Part shown: positions 17,222-24,701 of the stretch, piece by piece | Layout: each line of letters opens with the position of its first letter | Position numbering within the stretch: the stretch's first letter is position 1 | From: Fervidicoccaceae archaeon | GTDB taxonomy: Archaea; Thermoproteota; Thermoprotei_A; Sulfolobales; Fervidicoccaceae | Reading direction: 5' to 3' | Length of the DNA stretch: 64,000 bases | Assembly (NCBI GenBank): GCA_038878695.1 | Contig: JAVZVD010000003.1 | Location: 1 to 64,000 of the forward strand | Position numbers and translations under genes: made by a program | The notes under the pieces: generated by a model | The model's database searches: none | What the model saw: the letters and a program-made list of their open reading frames with translations, nothing else | What the model was told of the DNA's origin: nothing

Positions 17222-17940
17222 AACGAGGGCTCCCCGATTTGAGCCTCCGCCGGCGTCACGCGTGCCCGAGTTGCGGTCTGAAACGTGATGGAACTCCCTT
17301 TATCGAGGGGATATGCTTCAAGTGCTTCCTAGAGAAGAAGCTGACCCTCGACTGGAGGATCGAGGTGCGGATCTGCAGGAGCTGCGGCCGCCTGAGGCTA
17401 TCGGGAGAGTGGGTAGCCGGGGGTCGAGAGAATCTCGAGCTCGCCGTCGCTAACGCCGTGAGCTTCAAGCTCGCCAAAGCTCTCCGCGTCTACGGAGCGG
17501 TCGTCTCGACTCGGCTCGAGTCCCCGAGTGCCGCCGCGATCCGCGCGTGCATCGACGAGGAGTGCTACTCGTGGACTCAGCATATCGAGATCGACTTGAG
17601 GCGCACGCTCTGCGAGGACTGTTTCAAGAGGCTGAGCGGCGCTCATGACGCCATCGTGCAAGTGCGAGGGGTCGGGGGCCCCCTCTCGACTCGGGAAATT
17701 CGACGAATCAGAGAGCTCCTCGCATCTCTCCCGAGAGAGCTCGCCTCCTCGATAGTCGAGGTCGAGGAGGTGAGAGGAGGGATCGACGTGAAGGTGTTGG
17801 GGCACTCGAACGCCAGGAGCATAGCGAGCTGGGTCCTGAGTCGCCTCGGAGGCTCATCAAAGGAGACGCATAAACTCGCCGCCCCTAAAGGGGGCAGACG
17901 TAGGAGCAAGCTGACGATAAGCCTCAGAGTGGCCTCGTAG
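17218..17940 (+). CDS. Archaeal NMD3 homologue (60S export factor family)
   Basis: 240 residues. Zinc-binding pairs typical of NMD3 are visible: CPSC...CFKC, CRSC and CIDEEC...CEDC. Eukaryotic NMD3 binds the large ribosomal subunit and serves in its late assembly and export; archaea lack a nucleus, so the ancestral assembly role is inferred. The C-terminus is basic (APKGGRRRSKLT), suiting rRNA contact. The ATG overlaps the DUF424 stop. It lies upstream of several further ribosome-assembly genes (RIO1, Dim2, ABCE1, Tsr3, NOG1). Confidence 0.88.
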   Translation: MKRGLPDLSLRRRHACPSCGLKRDGTPFIEGICFKCFLEKKLTLDWRIEVRICRSCGRLRLSGEWVAGGRENLELAVANAVSFKLAKALRVYGAVVSTRLESPSAAAIRACIDEECYSWTQHIEIDLRRTLCEDCFKRLSGAHDAIVQVRGVGGPLSTREIRRIRELLASLPRELASSIVEVEEVRGGIDVKVLGHSNARSIASWVLSRLGGSSKETHKLAAPKGGRRRSKLTISLRVAS

Positions 17941-17984
17941 CGAGCGACGGGTCCGATCTACGGCTCGATCCGAGGAAGAGAGGT

Positions 17985-19610
17985 TTGCTGAGGATCGCTC
18001 TCCTCACCGGGGTGAGGGCGTATCAAATCATCGAGAGGGAGGCCGGGAGAGCTGCGAGCGAGCTGAGGGGGACGGTGGAACTCAAAGTCTTCCGGCTCCC
18101 GATACACGTGATGAGCTTGGCCACGACCGAAGCGTTGCGCGCGGCAATAGAGGTTAACCGAGAGCTTAAGTCCGAGCTCGAGCGCTTCGACCTAATCATC
18201 CTGCCGGGGACTGTGAAAGGAGACGCGAGAGAGGTCGAAGCCGTCGTAGGCAGGCCCGTCTACAAGGGCAGCGCCGATCCGTCGCTTTTGTCGAGGGTCT
18301 TAGAGCACGTGCTACGGGGCGGAGAGCTCAGTAGGGAGAAGGCGGCGGAGGACTTGTTGCTCCTCGATAGGCTCGAGAGCCTCAGGTCTACTCTGAGGAG
18401 CCTGACCGAGAAGAGCCCCACGGCCTTCGAAGTTGGAAGTCTAAAGGTGCCTACCCGCGGTCCTCCCGTCCTCTTGATGGCCGAGACCCCCACGTGGCTT
18501 GAGGTGGACGAAATCTGCGAGCACGTATCTCGCCTAGAAGAATCGGGGGCTGACGCCATTATAGTGGGGGCTCCTCTCGGCGAGAGCGCGGAGGAGGTCG
18601 AGAGGAGGTTCAAGGCAGCGTCTAAGTGCGTCGGGAGAGCGGCGCTCGGTGTGGACTCGGCGAGGCCCGCGGCTATCGAGAGGTGCCTCGACGCCGGCGC
18701 GGAGATAGCGATGAGCATTCACGAGGGCAATATGCACAGGTTCGAGCGGCACAGGAGAGCAAAGGCCTTTGTAGTTATACCTAGCGATCCTTACTCTAGC
18801 GGAGCTCTCGCCAGCGGCGAGTCCGTATCCCTCCTGAGAGCTAATCTGCGGAGAGCAGCTCAGCTAGGCTACGAGAAGCTGCTGGCGGATCTCGTGACTC
18901 CTCCCCCCTGCCTCGGCCTCGTTGAAGCACTAGCCGGCTATCTCGAGCTCTCGTCCGATCTCTCCGTTCCTCCGCTTCTCATGGGCTTCGCCAATATCTC
19001 CGAGCTCATCGACGCCGACAGCCACGGCGTTAACGCGTTGCTCTCCGCGATCGCGGTCGAGCTGGGAGTCAGCGCGGTGCTGGTGGTCGAGGACTCCTGG
19101 AAGACCAGAGGATCAACGGCTGAGGTCAAAGTGGGCCTCGTCATGGCCTCTACGGCCAAAGAGCGTGGTGTGCCCCCCGTGGACTTAGGCGTTGACCTCA
19201 TCTTGTTGAAGAGTAAGCGCGGGCCGGCCGCTCCTTCCCTCCTGAGCACAGCTCGAGCCGTCATCGAGGTGCCCGATGAGGTCATCACTCAGCGGACCCT
19301 GGACCGCTATCGCGCATTCGTGGAAGCGGACCACGACCGGAGGCGCCTGCTGTGTTGCATAGCGGAGGAGTCCAGCGAGTCGAGCAGATGCTACGTCGGG
19401 CGCGGAGCTCTGCAGCTGCTCCGAGCGGTGTTACGCGATTACCCCGACCTATCGCGGGAGCACATAGCTTATCTCGGGGCCGAGCTCCAGAAGGCCGAGG
19501 AGGCGCTGAGGGCCGGCAGGAGCTACGCGCAGGACTCGCCTCTTCTCGCCTCAGCAGAGGAGAAGTTGAGGAGGCTCGAGGAGGCTCTTGGGACTGGGAG
19601 CAGGCATTGA
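17985..19610 (+). CDS. Dihydropteroate synthase-related protein (MJ0107/TIGR00284 type)
   Basis: 541 residues. The N-terminal ~150 residues form a domain special to this archaeal family (IALLTGVRAYQIIEREAG, DLIILPGTVKGD). The rest is a TIM barrel like dihydropteroate synthase (PPVLLMAETPTW, ADAIIVGAPLGES, PLLMGFANISELIDADSHGVN, LVVEDSWKTRGS). Family members are thought to act in biosynthesis of methanopterin-like C1 carriers. A beta-RFAP synthase gene at 24.7 kb belongs to the same pathway, supporting this. Start TTG 17985 (MLRIALLTG) after a purine-rich stretch. Substrate not proven. Confidence 0.8.
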   Translation: MLRIALLTGVRAYQIIEREAGRAASELRGTVELKVFRLPIHVMSLATTEALRAAIEVNRELKSELERFDLIILPGTVKGDAREVEAVVGRPVYKGSADPSLLSRVLEHVLRGGELSREKAAEDLLLLDRLESLRSTLRSLTEKSPTAFEVGSLKVPTRGPPVLLMAETPTWLEVDEICEHVSRLEESGADAIIVGAPLGESAEEVERRFKAASKCVGRAALGVDSARPAAIERCLDAGAEIAMSIHEGNMHRFERHRRAKAFVVIPSDPYSSGALASGESVSLLRANLRRAAQLGYEKLLADLVTPPPCLGLVEALAGYLELSSDLSVPPLLMGFANISELIDADSHGVNALLSAIAVELGVSAVLVVEDSWKTRGSTAEVKVGLVMASTAKERGVPPVDLGVDLILLKSKRGPAAPSLLSTARAVIEVPDEVITQRTLDRYRAFVEADHDRRRLLCCIAEESSESSRCYVGRGALQLLRAVLRDYPDLSREHIAYLGAELQKAEEALRAGRSYAQDSPLLASAEEKLRRLEEALGTGSRH

Positions 19611-19620
19611 TCCTCCCCTC

Positions 19621-19881
19621 TTATTCGATCTCGACTAGCTTCTTGCAGCCGAGCTCCTGAGCCAGCCTCTTGATCCTCTCTCTAAATTCTCCCTCGCTCT
19701 TCGCCCCCCCGATCTTCTCCGGCGTTATGACGGCCGTGTACAGGGTCCTCCTCGTTCTGAACTTCAGCTTGGCGCCGCTCGCGCCGCCCCACTTTAATCT
19801 GCACTCTTCAGCGCGCTCGGCTAAGGGTCTGGCCACGCGTTGGAGCTCTTCGATGCTCTCGAATATCAACTCCTTCGGCAA
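19621..19881 (-). CDS. rpl38e: Ribosomal protein eL38
   Basis: 86 residues. It starts MPKELIF and carries the conserved AEECRLKWGG...KLKFRTRRTLYTAVITPEK, matching eL38 (MPKEI..., ECRVKR, KLK.RT.RYLYT). This large-subunit protein occurs in eukaryotes and in Thermoproteota, so it is a useful lineage marker. It is longer than the usual ~70 residues at both ends. TTG start at 19881; a TATA-like GATTTTAACC on the minus strand near 19925-19935 lies back to back with the aIF1A promoter. Confidence 0.82.
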   Translation of the reverse strand: MPKELIFESIEELQRVARPLAERAEECRLKWGGASGAKLKFRTRRTLYTAVITPEKIGGAKSEGEFRERIKRLAQELGCKKLVEIE

Positions 19882-20016
19882 GGCGGGAGACCTCCCGAGG
19901 TCGCATCTCCTCGCGTTGCTAGGAGGTTAAAATCTTCGCCGAGCTCGAGCCGAGCAACATATTAAAATGACTCGCGCGAGCATCGAAACGCGAGATCTCC
20001 TCCAAGCGGTGACGAG

Positions 20017-20352
20017 ATGCCAAAGAAAAAGCGCGAAGAGAAGCCAAAAGAGGTTCCGCTGCCCGAAGAGTCTATGCTAGTTTGCGTCGCCGAGAAGCTG
20101 TTGGGCGGGGACTTCTTCGTGGCTAAGTGCCTCGATGGGACTCGACGCGCGACACGGATCCCCGGCAAATATAGGAGAAGGCTCTGGGTGCGCGAGGGCG
20201 ACATCGTGTTGGTCGCGCCGTGGGACGCGAGGCCCGAAAGCAAGGCGGATCTCGTTTATAGATACACGTACGACGAAGCTAAAGAATTGGTTGAGCGAGG
20301 AGTGATCCCCCGCGAGCTCCTCAGCCTGTTAGAGGGGACAGAATCTGAGTGA
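20017..20352 (+). CDS. eif1a: Translation initiation factor aIF1A
   Basis: 111 residues: a basic tail, then the S1-like OB fold (VCVAEKLLGGDFFVAKCLDGTRRATRIPGKYRRRLWVREGD split over the fold) and a C-terminal helix. It binds the A site of the small subunit during initiation. ATG at 20017 with GGTGACGAG upstream and a TATA element (CATATTAAAA, about 19959-19968). Its stop lies inside the beginning of the RIO1 reading frame, so aIF1A, RIO1 and Dim2 form one overlapping operon. Confidence 0.95.
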   Translation: MPKKKREEKPKEVPLPEESMLVCVAEKLLGGDFFVAKCLDGTRRATRIPGKYRRRLWVREGDIVLVAPWDARPESKADLVYRYTYDEAKELVERGVIPRELLSLLEGTESE

Positions 20353-21265
20353 GGACGGCCTCCCCGAACTCGACGGAGAAGAGCGCGAACTCTCCGCCTC
20401 TCATAGGCAAGGCTCGAGACGCGGTCGAGAGATCGCTAACGGCGAGAAGCTGGCGCTGCTCGAGCGCGAGAAGATCGACTCGCCCAGGATTAAAATAAAG
20501 GAGTCCGACGAGCTCGAGACGCTCGAGGAGGTCTTTGATAAGCACACGCTACTAGCGCTCTACGAGTTGATGCGGAGACTCGACATAATAAGAGTCCTGG
20601 GCGTCGTGAGTGCCGGGAAAGAGGCGAGGATATATAGGGCCGTGACGCGCGAAGGCTCGGAGCTCGCGTTAAAGATCTACCTCACCTCAACGCGCGAGTT
20701 CCGCAAGAGCATATGGAAATACATAATCGGGGACCCCAGATTCGAGCGCGAGAAGATCACGAGCAGCAAGAAGCTCATGGCGCTCTGGGCGAGAAAGGAG
20801 TACAAGAACCTCCGGGAGCTCTTCGAGGCGGGGGTGCGAGTGCCCGAGCCGCGAGGCGTGCTCGAGAACATCGTTGCCATGGAGTTCATAGGAGAAGAGG
20901 GGAGGCCGGCCCCCTCCCTCAGAGAGAACCCCCCTCAGACCTCCGAAGAGGCTCTCGAGCTCTTCAATACACTGATCCACTACGTCGAGCTCTCCTTCTG
21001 CGAGGCCGAGCTTGTTCACGCTGATCTTAGCGAATACAACGTGCTCGTTTGGCGGGGACGACCAGTCATAATAGATGTGGGACAGGCCGTGTCGATAAAG
21101 CACCCCAACGCTCTCGAGTTCCTCATTAAAGACTTAAGCAACTTGACGAGGTACTTCGGGCGTGAGCTTGGACTCGACGTACCTCAGCCCTCCGCGCTCT
21201 TGGAGGTCGTCACGCGATGCTCGGAGAGGAGAAGAGACCGCTCTGCTCCACTAAGATCCACCTGA
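20345..21265 (+). CDS. rio1: RIO1-type serine/threonine kinase, apparent CTG start
   Basis: 306 residues if started at CTG 20345. RIO1 kinases release factors from the maturing small ribosomal subunit. Motifs: VFDKHTLLALYELMRRLDI, GVVSAGKEARIYRAV (flexible P-loop), catalytic loop LVHADLSEYNVLV and IIDVGQAV in place of DFG. The conserved segment before the kinase (IKIKESDELETLEEVFDKHTL) is encoded upstream of the first usual start, TTG 20567. Between the in-frame TAG at 20330 and 20567 there is no ATG, GTG or TTG. CTG 20345 has GAGGGG 7 nt upstream (20332-20337). Its 3' end overlaps the Dim2 gene by 49 bp. Confidence 0.85.
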   Translation: MSEDGLPELDGEERELSASHRQGSRRGREIANGEKLALLEREKIDSPRIKIKESDELETLEEVFDKHTLLALYELMRRLDIIRVLGVVSAGKEARIYRAVTREGSELALKIYLTSTREFRKSIWKYIIGDPRFEREKITSSKKLMALWARKEYKNLRELFEAGVRVPEPRGVLENIVAMEFIGEEGRPAPSLRENPPQTSEEALELFNTLIHYVELSFCEAELVHADLSEYNVLVWRGRPVIIDVGQAVSIKHPNALEFLIKDLSNLTRYFGRELGLDVPQPSALLEVVTRCSERRRDRSAPLRST

Positions 21266-21804
21266 GAGTACCGCTGGAGCGCGTCGGGGTCCTCATAGGA
21301 GAGAGGGGCGAGGTCAAGCGCAGGCTGGAGGAAGCGACCGGGACTATCATCACGATCGACAGCGATAACGGCATAGTGATCGTTGAGCCGGTTTCGCCCG
21401 GCTTAGGCGCCGAGGGCCTGCTCAGAGCTCAGGAGGTGATCAAGGCCATTGCGGCGGGCTTCAGCCCAGAGCGAGCCTTCAGGCTGCTCGAGGAGGACCA
21501 AATGCTCGTCGTCATAGATCTGAAAGAGGCTACCAGCGGGGAGCCGCATCACATGACTAGGATCAAGGGCAGGATAATCGGCGAGGGAGGGAAGACGAGA
21601 AGAATCATTGAAGAGACCACGGGCACCTTCGTGAACGTTGGAGAGAGCAACGTCGCCGTGATAGGAGACTACGAGCAAGTCAACGTGGCCGTCCGCGCCA
21701 TAGAAATGCTGATAGAGGGGAGGCCGCACTCGACCGTGTACGCGTTCCTCAATAGGGAGGCCAGGAGGTTGAAGAGGAGGAAGATGGCTTCTCTCTGGAA
21801 ATGA
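21217..21804 (+). CDS. KH-domain ribosome assembly protein (Dim2/Pno1 type)
   Basis: 195 residues with two KH domains: VPLERVGVLIGERGEVKRRLEEATG (about 21-45) and MTRIKGRIIGEGGKTRRIIEETTG (about 108-131), each with the GxxG loop (GERG, GEGG). The C-terminus is basic (EARRLKRRKMASLWK). Archaeal Dim2 binds the 3' end of 16S rRNA precursor and works with RIO1 and aIF1A-linked steps, matching the operon. ATG at 21217 lies inside the RIO1 3' end. Confidence 0.9.
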   Translation: MLGEEKRPLCSTKIHLRVPLERVGVLIGERGEVKRRLEEATGTIITIDSDNGIVIVEPVSPGLGAEGLLRAQEVIKAIAAGFSPERAFRLLEEDQMLVVIDLKEATSGEPHHMTRIKGRIIGEGGKTRRIIEETTGTFVNVGESNVAVIGDYEQVNVAVRAIEMLIEGRPHSTVYAFLNREARRLKRRKMASLWK

Positions 21805-21893
21805 GGCCTCGGAGAGATCGAGAACACAGCTTATTACGGGCTACGAGAAAGGCATTCTACCGACTACCGATACGCTCTCGAGCCAAGAGCCGA

Positions 21894-21953
21894 AGGCTGT
21901 GATGAGCGGCGACGGCGCGGGTCACGTGACGAACACGAATTAGCTCTGAGCCC
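21894..21953 (+). ncRNA. Candidate C/D box sRNA (2'-O-methylation guide)
   Basis: Between the Dim2 and ABCE1 genes. Box C TGATGA at 21900-21905, a C' box TGACGA at 21927-21932 and box D CTGA at 21946-21949, about 50 nt in all, as in archaeal two-guide sRNAs. GGC before box C and GCC after box D can pair as the terminal stem. The D guide would be the 13 nt at 21933-21945. The D' box is not clear, and no TATA box is obvious, so it may be processed from the operon transcript. Targets not determined. Confidence 0.5.
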
Positions 21954-21976
21954 TTAGCTCGCGCGGGCGGTCTCGA

Positions 21977-23812
21977 ATGAGAGTCGCGGTAATAGACTAC
22001 GCCACCTGCAAGCCCGACAAGTGCAGATTAGAGTGCATCAGGCTCTGCCCGATCAACAGGAGTAGAGCCGGGCCCAAGGCCGTAGAGCTGAGCGAGCAGA
22101 CCGGGAAGCCTGTAATCCGCGAGGACGTCTGCATAGGGTGCAATATATGCGTCAAGAAGTGCCCCTTCAGCTCCATAGAGATAGAGAACGTGCCGGACGA
22201 GCTCGAGAAGAACGTGGTGCACAGATACGGCAGGAACGCCTTCAAGCTCTACGGTCTACCCGTCCTGAAGGTCGACAAGATAACGGGGCTCATAGGCAAG
22301 AACGGCACGGGCAAGACCACGTGCGTGAGGATACTCTCCGGCGAGCTCGTGCCGAACTTAGGGGGCGAGGGGCAGCCGAGCTGGGACGAAGTGATCAGGA
22401 GGTTCCGAGGGACCGAGCTCCAGGCCTACTTCGAGAAGCTGGCCAATGGCAAGCTCAGAGCAGTTCACAAGGTTCAACACGTAGACCTAGTACCGAGGGT
22501 AGTGCGCGGTAGAGTGGGCGAGCTTCTCGAGAGAGCCGACGAGCGGGGTCTGAGGCGGGACCTGATCCGCGACCTCGGGCTAGAACACCTGCTCCACAGG
22601 AGCGTAGCCGCTCTCAGCGGAGGCGAGCTCCAGAAGTTCCTCATCGCGGTTGTGTTAGCAAAGGACGCCCACGTCTACATATTCGATGAGCCGAGCAGTT
22701 ACCTCGATGTGAGCGAGAGGCTGAGAGTGGCCAGGGCGATCAGGAATTATCTGCCCCGCGGCTCCTACGCTCTCGTAGTAGAGCACGACCTCACGATATT
22801 GGATTACCTATCTGATTTAATATGCGTAGTCTATGGGGAGCCTGGAGTCTTCGGCGTGGTCTCGAGTCCGTACGGCGCGAGGGCTGGCGTGAATCACTTC
22901 CTCGAGGGATACCTCCCGGCCGAGAACATGAGGATCAGGCGAGAGCCCATAAAGTTCCACGCGACCGGCAGACCCGAAGAGCTAGGCCCTCCGAGGATCG
23001 AGGCCACGTACTTTGCGTGGGGGCCTTTTCGCGTTAAGCTGAACGGGTTCTCACTTGAAGTTCGATCGGGCAGTGTGGGGATCGGCGAGGTCATGGGAAT
23101 AATCGGCCCCAATGGGATAGGCAAGACCACGCTCGTGCGCGCTGTGGCGGGCCATCTTGAGGAGGACTCGCTCGAGGGAGACTTCCCCCGAGCGACTCTC
23201 AACTATAGAATAAGCTACAAGCCCCAGTACGTGACCCACTCGATGTTCGAGGGAACGGTCGGCGACACACTGAAGAAGGCATCTCAACACGCGCTGAGCC
23301 CCGGTCACTGGCACTTCGAGGAGGTAGTCAGACCTCTCAAGCTGGCCAAGCTGCGGGAGAGAGAAGTGAAGAGCCTCAGCGGGGGCGAGCTCCAGAAGCT
23401 CGCGATAGCCGTAGCGCTGCTTTCGGACGCGGACCTCTACTTACTCGACGAGCCTAGCGCTTATTTGGACGTGGAAGAGAGGCTCCTCGTCGCGAAGGTT
23501 CTCAAGAGAATGATAGCGGCCAAAGGCGCCGCCGCCTTCGTGGTTGAACACGACATGTCGATCGTTGACTACCTCTGCGATCGAGTAATCGTAATAGAAG
23601 GGGAGCCCGGGGTCAGGGGCTTGGCGCGAGAGCCCGCGGGGCTGCGGCAGGGTATGAACGAGTTCCTCAAGATGATTGGCGTCACGTTTCGAAGAGATAT
23701 GCAGACAGGCAGACCGCGCATCAACAAGGAGGACAGCTACCTCGATAGGCTGCAGAAGAAGATAGGCGAATACTACTACGTGCCGAGAGAGGGCGAAGCC
23801 GAAGAGCCGTAG
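21977..23812 (+). CDS. abce1: ABCE1/RLI ribosome-recycling ATPase
   Basis: 611 residues. Splits the ribosome into subunits after termination. The N-terminal domain binds two [4Fe-4S] clusters (CKPDKCRLECIRLCP and CIGCNICVKKCP). NBD1 has Walker A LIGKNGTGKTT, signature LSGGELQK and Walker B IFDEPSSYLD. NBD2 has IIGPNGIGKTT, LSGGELQK and LLDEPSAYLD, with H-loops VVEHD and VEHDMS. Both hinge segments are present. ATG at 21977. Full family length; no oddity apart from a slightly long C-terminus. Confidence 0.97.
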   Translation: MRVAVIDYATCKPDKCRLECIRLCPINRSRAGPKAVELSEQTGKPVIREDVCIGCNICVKKCPFSSIEIENVPDELEKNVVHRYGRNAFKLYGLPVLKVDKITGLIGKNGTGKTTCVRILSGELVPNLGGEGQPSWDEVIRRFRGTELQAYFEKLANGKLRAVHKVQHVDLVPRVVRGRVGELLERADERGLRRDLIRDLGLEHLLHRSVAALSGGELQKFLIAVVLAKDAHVYIFDEPSSYLDVSERLRVARAIRNYLPRGSYALVVEHDLTILDYLSDLICVVYGEPGVFGVVSSPYGARAGVNHFLEGYLPAENMRIRREPIKFHATGRPEELGPPRIEATYFAWGPFRVKLNGFSLEVRSGSVGIGEVMGIIGPNGIGKTTLVRAVAGHLEEDSLEGDFPRATLNYRISYKPQYVTHSMFEGTVGDTLKKASQHALSPGHWHFEEVVRPLKLAKLREREVKSLSGGELQKLAIAVALLSDADLYLLDEPSAYLDVEERLLVAKVLKRMIAAKGAAAFVVEHDMSIVDYLCDRVIVIEGEPGVRGLAREPAGLRQGMNEFLKMIGVTFRRDMQTGRPRINKEDSYLDRLQKKIGEYYYVPREGEAEEP

Positions 23813-23821
23813 TGCATTCTC

Positions 23822-23829
23822 TTTAAATT
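23822..23829 (+). promoter_or_regulatory. TATA box of RNase P RNA
   Basis: TTTAAATT is centred about 26 bp before the predicted 5' end (23851) of the RNase P RNA. It sits right after the ABCE1 stop. Confidence 0.55.
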
Positions 23830-23850
23830 CTCGCGATGAGCACAGAAAGA

Positions 23851-24162
23851 GGGCGGCACCCGGCTGGCGGCCCACGGGTCCCCACGAGGGACCTGAGGAA
23901 ATACCACCCTCCCCGCGGCGGCGGGCCTCCCGCAAGGGAGGACGGGGAGATCCCGTGGCTCTGGCACAGAAACGCCTCGGCGGCTCTTCGAGGACCGTGA
24001 AGGCGCTGCGAGCGCCGGAGGAGGGGAGCCCAACCGCTGAAACGGCCAGCCCCCGCGGAGCAAGGGCGCTCCTCGATGAGGAGCCGCGCGACGAGGAGCT
24101 CGGGTCCGCTGAGCCCAATGCCGCCGAAGTACAGAAGGTGGGTTATAGCCGGGTGCCGCCCC
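23851..24162 (+). ncRNA. rnpB: RNase P RNA (archaeal type A)
   Basis: About 312-nt catalytic RNA that removes 5' leaders from tRNA precursors. The ends form a perfect 15-bp P1 helix (23851-23865 with 24147-24161). Conserved blocks: CR-I GAGGAAA (23895-23901), an ACAGAAAC block (23965-23972), CR-III GGAGCAAGG (24057-24065), CR-IV CCCAATGCCGCC (24113-24124) and CR-V ACAGAAGGTGGGTTA (24131-24145). The CR-II/III specificity-domain blocks show the full type-A form, unlike the truncated type-T RNA of Pyrobaculum relatives. Open frames crossing it are spurious. Confidence 0.93.
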
Positions 24163-24185
24163 CTGCGCCCGGTTATTGCCAGCGA

Positions 24186-24701
24186 GTGAGGCTCCTCGTC
24201 TATAGAATCGACGAGGACGACCCCAAGAAGAGCACCGCGCTCAAACTCGTCAGGCTCGGGGACGCGGAGAGGCTACACGACAAGCGCGAGGCTCCGAGGA
24301 CCAGCGTGGTATTGGATCCAACGGCTCGAGAGATCTTGACGCCTTGCGAGAGGCCGGCCGCCATAATAGTGGTAGATAGGTCGTGGAAGAGACTGCTCGA
24401 GGACAAGGAGATGCCCGTCTTCCCGAGATGGGTCAAGAGGAGGAAATTGCCGCCTCTTCTCGCCGCTAATCCCATCAACTATGGCAAGCCCGAGGTGCTC
24501 AGCTCGTCCGAGGCCCTCGCCGCCGCCCTCTACGTTCTGGGCTGCGTGGAGCGGGCCGAAAAGCTGATGAGCCGCTTCAAGTGGGGCCCCGAGTTCCTCA
24601 GGATTAATAGGCGTAGGCTTGAGGCTCTCGCCGAGCGGTCCGAGTGCGTTAGCGAGGAGATGCCTCGTGAGGAGGCTCGGCGTCAGAGTGCGAGCCGGTA
24701 G
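24186..24701 (+). CDS. tsr3: Tsr3-type rRNA aminocarboxypropyltransferase
   Basis: 171 residues. Tsr3 transfers the aminocarboxypropyl group of SAM to a hypermodified pseudouridine in the small-subunit rRNA decoding region. Motifs: LLVYRIDEDDPKKSTALKLVRLG at the N-terminus, VVLDPTAREILTP, IVVDRSWKRL, RKLPPLLAANPINYGKP and LSSSEALAAALYVLG. GTG 24186 gives the normal N-terminus; the frame stays open upstream through the RNase P RNA but that part is not coding. Its 3' end overlaps the beta-RFAP synthase gene by 35 bp. Confidence 0.9.
   Translation: MRLLVYRIDEDDPKKSTALKLVRLGDAERLHDKREAPRTSVVLDPTAREILTPCERPAAIIVVDRSWKRLLEDKEMPVFPRWVKRRKLPPLLAANPINYGKPEVLSSSEALAAALYVLGCVERAEKLMSRFKWGPEFLRINRRRLEALAERSECVSEEMPREEARRQSASR

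Noticed and set aside
23955-24185. Extension of Tsr3 by 77 residues
   Set aside because: This DNA is the 3' half of RNase P RNA, with conserved CR-III to CR-V blocks.
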